Positions 46,801 through 58,670 of a stretch of 64,000 nucleotides of DNA are shown here, piece after piece. A program made the translations under genes and the position numbers. Under the pieces are notes generated by a model. The model was not told the origin of the DNA. It saw nothing but the letters and a program-made list of their open reading frames with translations, and did not search any database. Numbering within the stretch: position 1 is the stretch's first letter; each line of letters starts with the position of its first letter. Origin of the DNA: Mytilinidion resinicola (taxonomy: Eukaryota > Ascomycota > Dothideomycetes > Mytilinidiales > Mytilinidiaceae); contig NW_022985439.1 in NCBI RefSeq assembly GCF_010093595.1, positions 1,469,822-1,533,821 of the forward strand. Direction: 5' to 3'.

Positions 46801-49010
46801 GGTTCGATCGCGATAATGACACGGTCTGAGACACACGATACGTACGCATTGGAGCATGTGCTGCCACATGGACGCAGGAGGCATGCGTGGCATGTCAGTG
46901 ACAGAGCCGGACTGCTGAAGCCCGAAGACTGCGGTCGCGACCTCTGCTGCCCTGGCTGTTCGCTTCACCATGTCGACTTGTGCCCACGACTGGTCGAGTT
47001 CTGTGAGACCAGGGACCCCGAATTGACGTGCTGCGTGGTGCGAGCCGCTTCTGGAAGTTCGCAGAGGTGCGACAATGGCAGGATTGCAGCAGTGAGGGCA
47101 TGGCGCGCCGACAGCCAGGGGACGGGAGATCCGCAGAGGGCACCTCTTGGGAGAGTACCAATATTGCGGACCAGGACGCCCCAGGACGCCAAGAATGCTG
47201 CTGGGTCGCGGTGCCAATGGTCTTGGTGGTGGTGATAGCACGGCAGAAGGCAGCGGTCCCAAGCCCGCGCCGTGCAACTGGCTCCTGGGGACTGCAGATG
47301 GGCGGCTTGGGCCAAATTTCCCGTGCCACGGTTGATCCTCGTCGCCAGCGGGTGCGATAGAGCAGAGTGACGACGGAACCATGGTTGACGCATGATAGCA
47401 TCGCATCGCAAGCGACGTTGGCTCAAGTCGCCGGCGTGAAGAAGCATGCGACGACGGGACCGTCTGGATCGGCGAGGCCGCAAAGGCAGACTCGCTCGGC
47501 GGTGACACCGTCTTACCCCCGCAAAAGGTGTGGGTGGTGGGCGGGGTGGTCCAAAGGCGTGGATTGGCTTGAATCCTTCCCGCAGCCAAGGGGCTATCCA
47601 CTGGCTCTGGGCTCGCCCTCTCACAGGGACCGTGGTGGACACGCGCCAGGGTGAGCGAGACGCTGGATGAAGCGCCGTCGATGCGGCTCCCGCGATGTCG
47701 CGAGCCTTATTGAAGGATGCAGCCAGCATCAAGATCGCGGGCGACTGCGGCATCACCAGCCCACCTGATCGAGCGGCTCGTCTCTGTGCCTCTGGCCGGC
47801 CTCTCGCACTGCTCGCCTCGGGCATCGGGCATCGGGCATCGAGCATCTGACTAGGCTGGACTGGAGGTGTGAGACGTTTCACCGCCAGCATCTGGGCGAC
47901 TGCCGCCAGCTCGGTGCGAGATGGCTCCTGGGGCACGGTGAGGGCAGGAAACAAGCTTCGCCGGCACTGCACAGGAGACTACCTAGACGCTTGCAAAGTT
48001 AGGGTCCAGTCTCTACCGGCCCGTGTGCGGCTTGCCGACGGGCGTCCCCTCGCCCGCCCAGAGATCGGGCCAGAATCCCCATGAGACCACGATCGGTGCA
48101 TCGCGTATCCTGACGCATGGACATCCTGACACATGGAGACACTCGGGACTTGGAACGCGATGGGCCCCCGGCTCCTCAACCTTGGTAGGGTTCTGGATGG
48201 CAGATGCCGTGAGGGGAGGCCCGGCTTCAGCACGCCACCGAAAGTCAACCGTGGAGCCTTCGCCTAAAGAGGATCGCAATAGACACGGGACACACCGAAA
48301 GCGATAGCCATGTGACAGATGTTCAATCCACTGCTGCATGCCCATTCCATTCCCGGACTCTGCCTCCAAGGGAGCCGGTCCTTCTGGATCTAGCTCCTCA
48401 GCTTTCCCCCCCACGTTTACCGAGCACCGCGTCGCGGCATTTCTTATTGCATTGATTGCTGGCCTCTCTGATGGCGAGACAGCTGCCCACAGTGTCAATT
48501 CGTACTCTGACTATGCTTAGCATGCTCGAGGCTCTTCGCAACGTTAGAGGGGCACGGACCTTGGCGGCTCGAAAATTACGACATCCTATAGTGCAGTGCC
48601 TACTATACTTTACATTACGCCTTAGTTTACCTGAATTGACCGGAGGGTCTCGGACGGGGTCCAGCAAGTGTGAACTGACCCTTTGACCTTATGTAACGAC
48701 ATTCTTCCCATTGAGAGAAGCATTGCTGTAAGATTATACCCTTCATGGTGTGACAAGTTGTTACATTATGTCCCGAATCTCGCCAATGTAGTGGAGGACT
48801 AGTACTAAACATGGCAGCTACATGCAGTCTGATTCACAATGTAATAAACCTTACATCCTATCTATATTCCTCTTGGTGCATTGGAGCACTTCCAAGGTTC
48901 CGACAGCGCTACATACCTAACCGACGCCAGGGCCCGTTGACCAAATCCGGCTCTTCTACATCGCCGACTACTTTACCGACGAGACAATCACCTGCAACAG
49001 TTGGAAACAT
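43870..49010. other. 5.1-kb gene-free region upstream of the C2H2 gene
   Basis: Many short frames occur on both strands, but none shows a recognisable domain, splice-supported continuation or consistent codon use. A GGGCATC-type tandem repeat lies at 47821-47847. Composition is moderately GC-rich, unlike an AT-rich RIP-degraded transposon. Most likely a long promoter/5' region, perhaps with non-coding transcripts; this is inference. Confidence 0.5.
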
Positions 49011-49920
49011 CTAGACATTCTCAACGTCCTCTCGCCAACCCCAGCCATGGCCGGCATCTGGATCCAGCCTCGTCATCCCAGCGGCTTCACAGATGCGGAT
49101 CACGACCTCACGTGCCGCCCGCACTTCCTCTATGGTAGCTCCACTGTTGAGAGCTCCTCTGAGATGGCCTTTCAACTGCGGATTGACCTGCCCACATCGG
49201 CCCATCAGCGGCGCTCTAGGCCCTCGGAATGTGCCTCAACCTACATCTTGCGGGATCAGCCCTGCCAGCATCACAAAGCTGGTCTCGGTTGCTGTGAGGA
49301 CGCTCTCATTGCTGAGCACATAGCCGTAGAGCAGCCGCGCCACCACGCCCAGGTCTTCCGTCCCAGAACTGTCCATCTGTCCCATTACCCGCTCGCTTAC
49401 CTTGCCATAGACTTGCTCAAAGTACGTCTGGCCACGCTGTAGGATCTCCGCGGTGGGCGTGGAGTAGACCTCTGCCGGGCGCGCGCTGGGCGCTGCTACA
49501 GACGGCTCGTCGAGAAGCGATGCCGGCGTCGCTTCCTTCAGCGCATAGAGGGCATTGATAGTCTGTGGATTTCTCTTCACTCAGGGAAAGCTTTACATCG
49601 GGCGGGGGTGGCAATTTGAGTAGCCATTACGTGCGCACCTTTGGCATTCCCACGACCGCTAACGATTTGATCAATCCTTCCCGCAACTTGCGCGCGATGC
49701 GCAACTGCTCAGCGTGCGCTGGTGGGCCGCTCTCCTTAGGACCTACCCCATGCTCGATGGCAGACGTGAGAATTTTAGGAATCTCTTCTGGTCGGTTGAT
49801 AGCCGACAGCGTGACCCCGGCAACTACGTACCAGGCATGCGCAGGGAGCTGCGCATTGTCCCGGAGGGATGCGAGCAGAGACGGTGAGACGACGGCTGGT
49901 AGTTGCTGCGGTGGAGGCAT
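49011..49920 (-). CDS. Carboxymuconolactone decarboxylase/AhpD-like protein
   Basis: Three exons (49920..49639, 49562..49245, 49187..49011) join in phase 0 to give 258 residues. The C-terminal part matches the CMD/AhpD fold: TATETSFVMLAGLIPQDV, then NPQLKGHLRGALNSGATIEE and REVVIRICEAAGM, the usual helix hairpin. A typical AhpD CxxC is not evident, so peroxidase chemistry is doubtful. The N-terminal half (SLLASLRDNAQLPAHAWYVV) repeats the helical style and may be a second CMD-like unit. Related fungal proteins are poorly characterised; cytosolic or peroxisomal location cannot be decided from sequence. Confidence 0.8.
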
Positions 49921-52700
49921 TGTGGAGGATTTTCCTCCTGTCTGCGTCCACGAGCAAAAAGTTGAGTGACAGGACTTCCTACTCCGTACTCCACTCCGTC
50001 ATCCTCCCTTGCGCTAAACCCTAGGCTTTCGCCTATCTCACAGGGCCATTATTTTGGGGTCTTCCCCCAGGTCTCGTATTGCTTAAACCTCGCCGCTCGT
50101 TCAGAAGCATGATTAGGTTACATTGTCCCTGGATTTTCTCACCACATCTTGGTCAACATCCGCTGTACAGGATACAGGTAGTGGCCTTGGCAATATGGTA
50201 GAGAAAGGGTCGCGTTTCGTCTTTGATCCTAGCGGCTCTGCAGCTTACATGGCGGCAGGCGACATGGTAGGTACTTCAGGGGTCTTGATCAAGTCGGCGA
50301 CTGTATATTTCGAAGTCTTACGGCGGAGCCACCTTTAATGCTACCATGGAGAACGTTTTACCTACTCTCGGGAAGACTACCCTGGAAAGCTTCAATCATT
50401 GGTCCTGCATGCTTGCAATGAAGCCTCCACCAAAAGAAACTCATTCAAGCTGAACTCCCTTGTCGTGTGTTCGAGGCATTGCAAGCCACTTTACTCAGCA
50501 GATAAGATGACCATGTACCCTTGACAGGCTCTAATGCCTCGTTACGTTACTGTGTTGGATGTCTCTCGTCCGCCTAGAGAAATTTGAGAACTTCCTGTTT
50601 CAACACCCCAATCTGCACCCTGCCTAACCCATCTGCTCACGTGACCATATGCCGCAGTAGCTGAGTTCGGCTCAGGCCCGGCTCAGCTTCGGCTCAGCTC
50701 TCCTCAGGTCTGCTCACCCTTGCTCACCCTTACTCACCGGCTGCGGCGCAGTCTTAGATATACCTCATTAGAAACTGTCAAGTATTAGCGAGGGGCCTCA
50801 AATCTGTCCCGGGTCACGAATCAGGGCCCCATACAGTTTTGTAAGCCTTATAAGCTCAAGCTACTTTCTAGGGAGCGTTCTCCGCCCTTGTCATGTAGAG
50901 TGTGCCATTCTGCTAAAATGGCCGACCTCCCTCTCACTTTCCCGTTTGTTCACACCTTTTTCCTTATCTAACACAGTCGGAATCCTATACATTATAAGTA
51001 CCCAGCGTCAAAAACAAGGTGCAAAGAAGAAGGACCCGTTCGAGGCAGCTATATAACATAGGAACTGCAAACCATCGCCCAGAACAGCCATTCTATCAAA
51101 ACATATCAGGGGTGTCGCAAACCATGTACCTAGCGTGCCTGTACTGAGGCGTTTTCTTAAGAGTGGTGATATGGGTGGTGTAGATAGCTAGATGTACTAT
51201 TTGGGCAATACGTTGCTTGAGAACTTGAGGAGTTGAAATAGTGAGAAGAAGATTAGGAGGCATGCGACGACTGAGAACAAAAATATTGACTGACGGCAGA
51301 TTTCCGAATAGATGTGAATGTGGTGATCTAGAGCATATACGCTACACATATATGGTCGGTGGACCGCGGCCAATCTATGTGGATCTAGAGAATTTTAGCT
51401 GTTGATTTGTATTACAATAAGCGAAAATGGACTAATTAAGAGGAGCACTTCCCTTCTTTACCACTGGTAATACTTCACTACTACATCTTTAAAGTTTTGG
51501 AAGATAAACATTTGATTTCTTAATATTCGCGCAATGAAGGTGCGAAACAAATACTAAGAGGGGTTTATTGCGCATTCTTGTATACTGTATATTAAGAAAT
51601 GTAATTGTGATTTTCTATCAAGATGTACGACAAGTGTGATATTAATTGAAGTTGCTGACGTTTTGGAATTAGAGGACAAATAAAAAGTGGAGTCATAGAA
51701 ACATATCTATGCGGAGGCGATGAGCTTTCGTTGTGTAGCACGTTCAATCAAGCGAGAATTGGATGCGATGCATGTGATGACATTCGAGATAAATCCGACA
51801 ACAATGAAATAGACCACAACCGGCACATGCCTACCTCACATGTATGAGACGAACACTTCCTCCAAAGTCAAGGCTGTAAAGTGCGGGCGCCTTGATGTAG
51901 CACATGACAACAAATGTGTACATCGGAATATTTGCAGCAAGTAGAAGGAAAGCCACAGAGACATCGAAAGTACAGAGTGACGATGGTCTGTCTGCAACCT
52001 CCCTCATTTCTTCTTGACAAGGTGTTGCGTTTCGATAACAACTCCAGCAGCGTCGAGTTCGTAAGCAGTGTAATGCATTCTCTTGTCCATATCAGACGGA
52101 TGTTCAGATTCTCTACAACAATATGTAAGCAACATAGTAACAAAGAAGTCAATGGGTGATCGCTAGATTAGCCTGCACCTCCTTCACAGATCGGGGTGGG
52201 GAAGCCACGATTTCTAGATAGCGTCGATGCTCGGATTGAAAGCGTGCCTCGCAACAAATGTCAAGAGCGATGTCAGACTTATGGGAATGATCTGAGGTGT
52301 TGATGCTTGCGAGTGTGAAGAAGCTTGGGCCGGGTGGCACAGAAAACGCGCTTACGAAGTACTGCGGCGAGTCTCGGCTCTTATTGGTCGAAGGCAGCTT
52401 GGATCTGATCGATTTGACGTCCATCCTTCGCGTCCACCGTACTGAGCACCTCTACGCGCCTACCTCGCTACCCCGTCATCGTCCAACGCCCGTCCACCTT
52501 GCGACCGGGTACCTTTTTTATATTCACGTGATTATTCCCTTCTTTTCTATATGACCGACGTGATCAAGCGCTTTGAACCTGCGTTCCATCGCAGTTCGCG
52601 CTTTCCTCGTCGCCAACACGCTTTTCCTTTCCCTAGAGATTACCCTGCTTACGTCTGAGCCCACGGCCTCCTTGCCGTGTCGTCCGCGATTGAATCCACC
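49921..52700. other. Long AT-richer intergenic region
   Basis: About 2.8 kb with no recognisable gene. A compound repeat of GGCTCAG/TGCTCACCCT units lies at about 50661-50745. From about 51200 to 51850 the DNA is visibly AT-rich. A 91-codon minus-strand frame (52424..52149, MDVKSIRSKLPSTN...) starts with ATG but has no recognised family. Confidence 0.5.
50661..50745. repeat. Short compound tandem repeats (GGCTCAG / TGCTCACCCT)
   Basis: Several GGCTCAG(C)-type units are followed by three units of about 10 bp related to TGCTCACCCT. Confidence 0.6.
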
Positions 52701-53759
52701 ATGTCCGCACTTGTGCGAGCAGTAGGCCAGTCCGGTCGCCGTTATGTTGTCGAGCGAATCCTCCAGGAAAAGCCCATGCCCCTTGACCTTGGCCGCGTTT
52801 ATCTTGCTACGTGAGTACGTACAACTCTTGAGCAATGAGCTAAAGGCACTAATTATTCCATTGTAGATCCGCGGACCAAAAGTACGTCTTGAAAAGCGTG
52901 CAGCCGAAGTCGTTCCAGTATTTCCAGAACATGCTCGACGATATCCGGACCTCTCCTTACTCTCACTATGTCCGTGTCTCAGACGACTCTATCCCCGACA
53001 AATCCATGTTCGTAGACAAATACCTTAAGGATCACCTTCTGGGCTTCGTTCAGAAAGATAACCCGCTACCCGTGACAAAGCGAATACTGCGCGACGCCCT
53101 GCGTGGGATCGCCGCGACGCATGATAAGGGCATCGTCCATACTGACATCAAGGCGAATAATATCATGGTAGAGTGGAATGAGAAGAGTGGCGAAGTGGTA
53201 GTTGAACAGGTACAGGTGGCCGATGTTGAGGATGCTGCCTACGTACCCGATGACTGTGTTATCGAGGGAAGGCAAGTCGGAAACTGGATGTGGCGAAGTC
53301 CAGAGGCGCATGCGTCCGGCCAAGTACATAAACCATCGGATATATTCTCATTTGGCGTTGTGGTGAGTCTCGCTCCATCCTACACTGATTCACTAATTAC
53401 TGAGCCGGTAGTGTATCTACGCCCTCACCAAGCGAGTAATCTTTGCAGTGGGAGACGATGAACTCAACGAGGGAGAGGACAAATTGGCCATTGTTCTCGA
53501 ACGCCAAATATCCTATTTCTGTGACCCCGAAGGGTTCGGGGGTTTGCTCAAGCATCTCGGCGAGAGTCCCTGGGTTCAGATATTTACTGTAATAGCCGAG
53601 GGATTCAACGAAGAGAATTCTCGCTTGCCATTCGCGCAGTGGTCAATTGTTGAGCCAGAAGCTAGGGACCTCATTGGACGAATGATGAATATGGATCCAA
53701 ATCGGCGACTGACAGCTCATGAGGCGTTGGCGCACCCATGGTTCGCAGACGTTCCATGA
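52701..53759 (+). CDS. Atypical protein kinase-like protein
   Basis: Three exons (52701..52810, 52867..53362, 53412..53759) give 317 residues. The ATP lysine is probably in DQKYVLKSV. The catalytic loop reads HTDIKANNIMV (HxDxKxxN retained), DFG is replaced by DVED in VADVEDAAYVP, and the APE region reads WRSPEAHASG. PSDIFSFGVV and PNRRLTAHEALAHPWF match subdomains IX and XI. The glycine-rich loop is not recognisable near the N-terminus. This suggests an atypical or weakly active kinase of the kind common in accessory regions of filamentous fungi. Substrate and pathway unknown. Confidence 0.8.
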
Positions 53760-54113
53760 AAGGCTTAGACAGAATATCCCCGATTATCGAATTTACAATC
53801 GCGGCGCGCAGGCAAGTTAAGCTACAAGGCACGATCTGAAGCCACTCGTATCCCTTTAACAACATTATGGCACTATTCGACGATCTGCATGTCCATCTAA
53901 AGATTAAGTTAGGGTAGAATAGGCGCCTGTGCCACACGCCTCGGATGAGGCTGGGTCATCTCTAAGCCACATTCGGACGTCTGTGCTGTGCTGTGCCGTG
54001 CCGCATGCCCTTCGCCGCTTTCCATTGTGCTAATTCTTCACTCCTCGTGTCGCACTTCTATCGTCTATTAACCATCTCCTGGGGCTCCCTTTATCATCTT
54101 TGCTGCCGGAGAC
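53760..54113. other. Spacer between two kinase-like genes
   Basis: 354 bp, no gene; the last 80 bp are C/T-rich and probably the leader of the next gene. Confidence 0.5.
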
Positions 54114-54944
54114 ATGTCCTCAGCAACCAACGAGGGGACAACTGAGGCATTGCAGACGTCAAATACCTCTTACGAAGGGCCACAAATCAATCGCTCCAGA
54201 GATTTACATACCCTCTGCCGAATAGACGATGCGGAAACTGGTGCTTTCAAACGGGCCGTCTTCAGCGCCTTTGGCTACCACGACTATGCCTACTTTGGAG
54301 AAGCATCAGTTTACGGCCAGGACTTGACCTGCGAAGTTCTCCAGAATGCGTTGGAACGAGTTCCAGACGAGGATGTGTTCCCTGAAGCGCCGTCGCAAAT
54401 CACAGTTGCATCAAGCCCAGCTGAGGAGGATGTTTACATCAAACGTCCCAAGGTCATCATCTACGACGACTAGAAAAACTCAGGCCTAGTGGCTAAGCTG
54501 TTCTTAGGAGAAACCGAAACGTTCGAAGACCTGCTTCGGAAGCCCCGTCATAAAATTATTGTCCGGTATCACGGCTGTATTGTCAAGCGGAATCGTATCA
54601 CCGGGATCGTTCTAGATCGATATTCGAAAACACTGGAAGCTCGCCTAGAGGAAGGCGCCGACGGCTTCAACAAAAGATTATGCATGGATGCAATCGTATC
54701 AGCAGTGGAGTATCTTCACTCCCTTGGATATGCGCACAATGATCTCAATCCAAACAATGTCATGATCGCCGAGGATGATTCCCCGATCATCATCGACTTC
54801 GATTCTTGCAAGCGATTCGGCGAAGCCCTTATCAGCGGAGGCACATGGGGATGGATTGACCTTGATGAGGATTACGAGACTTCTCAGCGACGTCACGACG
54901 AATTCGCCTTAACGAAGATGTGGAATTGGCTGGAGGAGAAATGA
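54114..54944 (+). pseudogene. Fungal kinase-like gene interrupted by an in-frame TAG
   Basis: The ATG at 54114 opens 119 codons ending VYIKRPKVIIYDD-TAG (54471-54473). The same frame continues at once with KNSGLVAKLFLGETETFEDL and runs to TGA at 54942-54944. The two parts together form one kinase-like domain: the YIKRPK strand, the ETETFE helix, RYHGCIV, the catalytic loop HNDLNPNNVMI and IIDFDSCKRFG (DFD for DFG), then GTWGWIDLD. This is the organisation of small fungal-specific kinases. The TAG sits in the linker where homologues usually have an aromatic or acidic residue. No good intron removes it (the only GT...AG option, 69 nt with a poor donor, would delete YIKRPK). Probably a single nonsense mutation; two separate genes are unlikely. 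Confidence 0.68.
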
Positions 54945-54974
54945 TATGTTGCCTTGATAATTGATTCCACAATC

Positions 54975-55443
54975 ATGTTACCGGAAAAGGAAGGGGACAC
55001 CATTCGCATAGCTGTGAACATGGATTCTCGGTCCGACTACTCCATGAATGGTAGCCCGGATCGTCGCTTACCCATTATCGTGGAGAGAGACGTTCTTGCA
55101 ATAAGACACATTGTGTCATCCACCCCGAATGATCGAGACTTGACCATTATGCCGACTAAGAATCGGTGCGTACCTCTCATACTACACGTTCCTGTTGGGC
55201 GATGCTGTAGTGCTGACTAGTTCAAGGCCACCCATGGCGTTGGATACTGCGCCCGTGCACAATCAAATTATTACTGCGACTCACGATAACGACTTCATCG
55301 TCGATTCCACTTTACCTGGACAAGAACCAAAGTCTTTAACACGATCAATATCGGCTCTAGCATATGGCTTGCCCAATGATCGTGTTACGGACACCCCGAC
55401 ACCCGGCAGAAAGGGGATATGGCGGGATGACAAAGAAGCCTAG
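54975..55443 (+). CDS. Small two-exon hypothetical protein (137 aa)
   Basis: ATG at 54975. Exon 1 (54975..55165) meets a GTGCGT donor; the intron (55 nt) ends TGCTGACTAG with a perfect branch site; exon 2 (55221..55443) restores the frame to TAG. The protein begins MLPEKEGDTIRIAVNMDSRS and is hydrophilic, with no signal peptide, membrane segment or known domain. It starts 30 bp after the kinase-like gene on the same strand. Evidence is splice architecture only. Confidence 0.4.
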
Positions 55444-57036
55444 GCTAGGCTTCTGAATGATAGGTTTTGAAGGAGACCAGAGAACACGTGACGAGAATGC
55501 ACGTGCAAACAGTGCTCTGCGTGCTCCGTGCAAGGGAACGGAGTAAATAGAGCAGGACTAAATTATATATGGACGGAGGGATATATAACCTAGAGGGTTT
55601 CCTATGTCTGTCCCGTTCTTTTTATTCAACGCATGTTTGGACTTGAACGTTTAGTTTCTATAACCGCACAGGCACGGAAAGAGCACACGGGGTATGGTCA
55701 CGTGACTACCACACGTATCGTTGAGCTATATCACAGCCGCATCTCCCACTTCTTTGCTCGCGCATCCTACCTCTGCTTGGCCCTGTGGTTCTGCTTCCTG
55801 CTTGTTCGTAGCATCGGCCTATAATTGGGCATGGAAAAGAAGGGGAGCGCATTCTTAAGTCTCGACTGAAAAACCGCCAACCCGTCACCCACTTATAAAG
55901 TTTTTTCATATCCTTAAAGCCCTTCTTGTACCTCTCCGCATCTAGTCCATAAAAAGGCAACACCCGCGTTGGATGACAACTTTCTAAGAACATGATTGTC
56001 TTGATACGTCACCGTCTTAAGAGCAGGTCCGTCTTGAGAATATAGCCGTCTCAAGACGAGTCTATCTTAAGAGCGTGACTGTCTGGAGAACGTCCTCATC
56101 TTGTGATGCTACCGTTTTGAGACCATGGTTGTCTTAAGAACGTGGCTGTCCTAGGAACGTGACTGTCTGCAGAATGGCCCGTAACATACGGAATATTGCA
56201 GAGCAAGTTTACTCGAGGCTTGGGACCTGGAAATTGGAACCTGGCAGGTCTACGGGCCTTCCGAGGCAGGGTGAGGATCCCTGTCTCTATCCCTGTCGAA
56301 TACAGGGCCTAGAACTGGGCCTCAGTCTCAACTCAGGATCCGCTCACCCCAGCACAGCCACAGCTCAGGCTGGAGCATGAGCAGCTCAGTTCCCTAGACG
56401 GGAAAGGAAAGTGCTTGTGTGCACATTGGGGTGTCGAACTACCTGTTTTAGGAAGCAACACCATGCATGACCCGTGGCAACTTGATATCAGAAACACCAA
56501 GCATGAGAGCAACATGTCAGACGACCACGACAAATACTTCCCCGTTCTTCATCCAGGGGCAATTCTGCCCTGCTAATCAAAGTGCGAGGTCAATATAGCA
56601 TTCCGCCCACGTAAGCATAACCGAGGCTGCCCTTGGTGATGACTGAAAAGCCGAGGAATCGAATCACTTTCATTGCCCCTATATCACCAACAAGGCTGTG
56701 TGGTTTGTAAGTTGTTGGAAGCAGGCGTGGTAGACCACTGCGCTCACCCCAGCTCTATCACCTGCCTCTGCCGCCACCGTGGCGGTTGTAGGGTAGGTAG
56801 GAGCAGTGTTATTCGGAAGCACGTTAGTGAAGAGCATAGTGAAGGTACCCAGCGCAGTCGAGGCTGTCGCCATTCAATCATCATTCGTCTTCTAGCACTA
56901 ATCGTAGGTCGGACGAACCGACCTCTCTATCCCACTACCTCATCATATCGTCTTCATGAGACGCCAGATACTTCCCCGCCTGCACACGCCGAATATGCCA
57001 AACGCCGAAAAATGCACACTCGTATGCCGTAGTCCT
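55444..57036. other. Intergenic with a degenerate minisatellite
   Basis: About 1.6 kb. It contains the 16-18-bp repeat array at 55976-56176; otherwise no recognisable gene. Confidence 0.55.
55976..56176. repeat. Degenerate minisatellite, 16-18-bp unit, 11-12 copies
   Basis: Consensus near ACTGTCTTAAGAACGTG. Units are strongly diverged but keep a GTCTTxAGA core; several contain the palindrome CTTAAG. Recognised by eye as regularly spaced GTCTT/GTCTC/GTCCT motifs. Confidence 0.75.
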
Positions 57037-58670
57037 TCACGAGAAGCCACCCAACCCTTGACCTAAACGTCGCAGAGTACCACCGAAGCCTTCGCCCCTA
57101 TCTATGTTCTTTTCCATGTCGGCCTTAGGGGAGCGCACTTCCATACCAGCGTTCTGCATGTTCAAGCGCGTCAAACGAAGGCGTAGGGTGTGGTCATAGC
57201 TCTGGGCCATCTTAAGAGCGTCAGAGTGGACGACGTGGCGCGCGTTCGTGGCCGGGGAGATGAGCAGCCGTTCCACAAGATCGATACGAGCGTCCAAAAT
57301 CCCGGCCGTTATCATAGATGTCAATTCGTCCTCGATGGCGTATCCTTCACCCGTAATTTGGAATTTCTTGGACATTTCGTCGAGCGACACGCAGCTGAAA
57401 GGCTTGAAGTATTGCACGATACTCTTGGTACGGATACGGTGGTAGATATCAGTCACCGCGGGGCCCAGGTAGATGTCCAAGAGATAGTCGGCGCGGTACT
57501 CCTCCAGTATCTGAAGGCATGTGCTGTACTTGGAGCTGCAGAATGCTGATATGGCACGTCGGATGTGGGGTTCCAGTTCCAGAAATTGGCGGAAGTCGGT
57601 GTCTGAGAGGACACGTTCTTGTAGCTCCGTCCTGTCCATGGAAGCAAGCGCACAGAGACCGCCATAGACGGCGATATCATTGCCAGTGAGAACTTCCTTT
57701 TGGAACTTAATCCCAGCAACGGCGTCCGCGGTGATGAACGTGGGGGAAACGTTCAGAAAGTCGCGAGCGGCGTCGCGAAAGCTGTTACAGCACATGTGCG
57801 ACAATCCCATGCAAGCGTTTATGACAGGTTCGAGCTTTCCCCTCTCTTCGTTTTTAGCAACCTGCGCGTCGACTTTGGTAGCATGTGATTGCGCGCCGAG
57901 CCAGTTTCGCTGAGCAATGGCGACGAATGTGAGGCGCATCGTCATGTCGGTCAGATGCTTCGCTGAGGTGCAGTGTTCGCGCATGCGGAAATAAGACTTG
58001 AATGCGTTTCCCAGGTCGCCGATGTTGTAGTAGAAGTGACCGAGGTCTTCGTTGCCCATCTATTAAAAATCGAGATTGTCAGCTTAAATTTATCCATAGT
58101 GACAAGCAATGAATGCACAAGTCATAAAGACGAAAGGATATCTTCTTGAGCATCATGTGGAAGCCTACCCGTATGCTCTCCTTAATGAGGTTGTTCTTGT
58201 AGGCCTTGAGCTCAGATTCCAGCTGTTCTTGCCTCAGCTTATTGGCTTTGAAGGTTTTTTCGGCCCACTCCACATCCGGTGTGGCCATGGTGTCTTTCGG
58301 GGAGATCGAATGTAGGAGTTCGGTGAGGGAGATGTAGATGTTTTCGTCCGCGCCGTGCTTGGCTTCTGCGATGGCCATTCGCAAGGCATCCACGGCAAGG
58401 TAGCTCGAGTACATGCCAATGTGCTCTAGACGCTTGAGACGTGTCCGGCCTATGGATTGACGTGTTAAAGGATAGCTGGAATCTGGATGAAAAGGGCGGT
58501 CGTATACCCTCATAGTTGGCAATGTAGCTTTCCAAATCGAATTTTGGTGGGTCTAGAGGATGAGCATGACGTTTAAGATCATGAGGATCAGGAAGCCGAC
58601 CTTTGACGACGAGCAGATTCTTCTCCTTCCGCTCGAGAAAGTAAGGGGCCTGCTCTATGGTGGTAGCCAT
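57037..58670 (-). CDS. csn1: COP9 signalosome subunit 1 (CSN1)
   Basis: Three exons (58670..58508, 58449..58169, 58059..57037) give 488 residues. The N-terminus has FDLESYIANYEGRTRLKRLE, followed by the RPN7-type helical repeats: NNLIKESIRMGNEDLGHFYY, NIGDLGNAFKSYFRMREHC. The PCI domain comes next (SIVQYFKPFSCVSLDEMSKK, then IEDELTSMITAGILDARID). The end has the CSN1-like basic tail, with a Gly-rich FGGTLRRLGQGLGGFS. CSN1 is a core subunit of the complex that removes NEDD8 from cullins; in A. nidulans csnA affects development and secondary metabolism. RPN7 of the proteasome lid is the main alternative, but the 'YSSYLAVDALRMAIAEAK' region favours CSN1. Confidence 0.9.

Noticed and set aside
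46762..47601. 279-codon minus-strand frame in the 5-kb gap
   Set aside because: Mixed low-information composition, no domain, and comparable open frames in other phases nearby.
51200..51850. AT-rich RIP-degraded transposon
   Set aside because: AT-rich, but no remnant of a transposase, reverse transcriptase or terminal repeats could be seen.
25743..54473. Reassigned stop codons in this organism
   Set aside because: Other genes in the window terminate normally at TAG, TGA and TAA.
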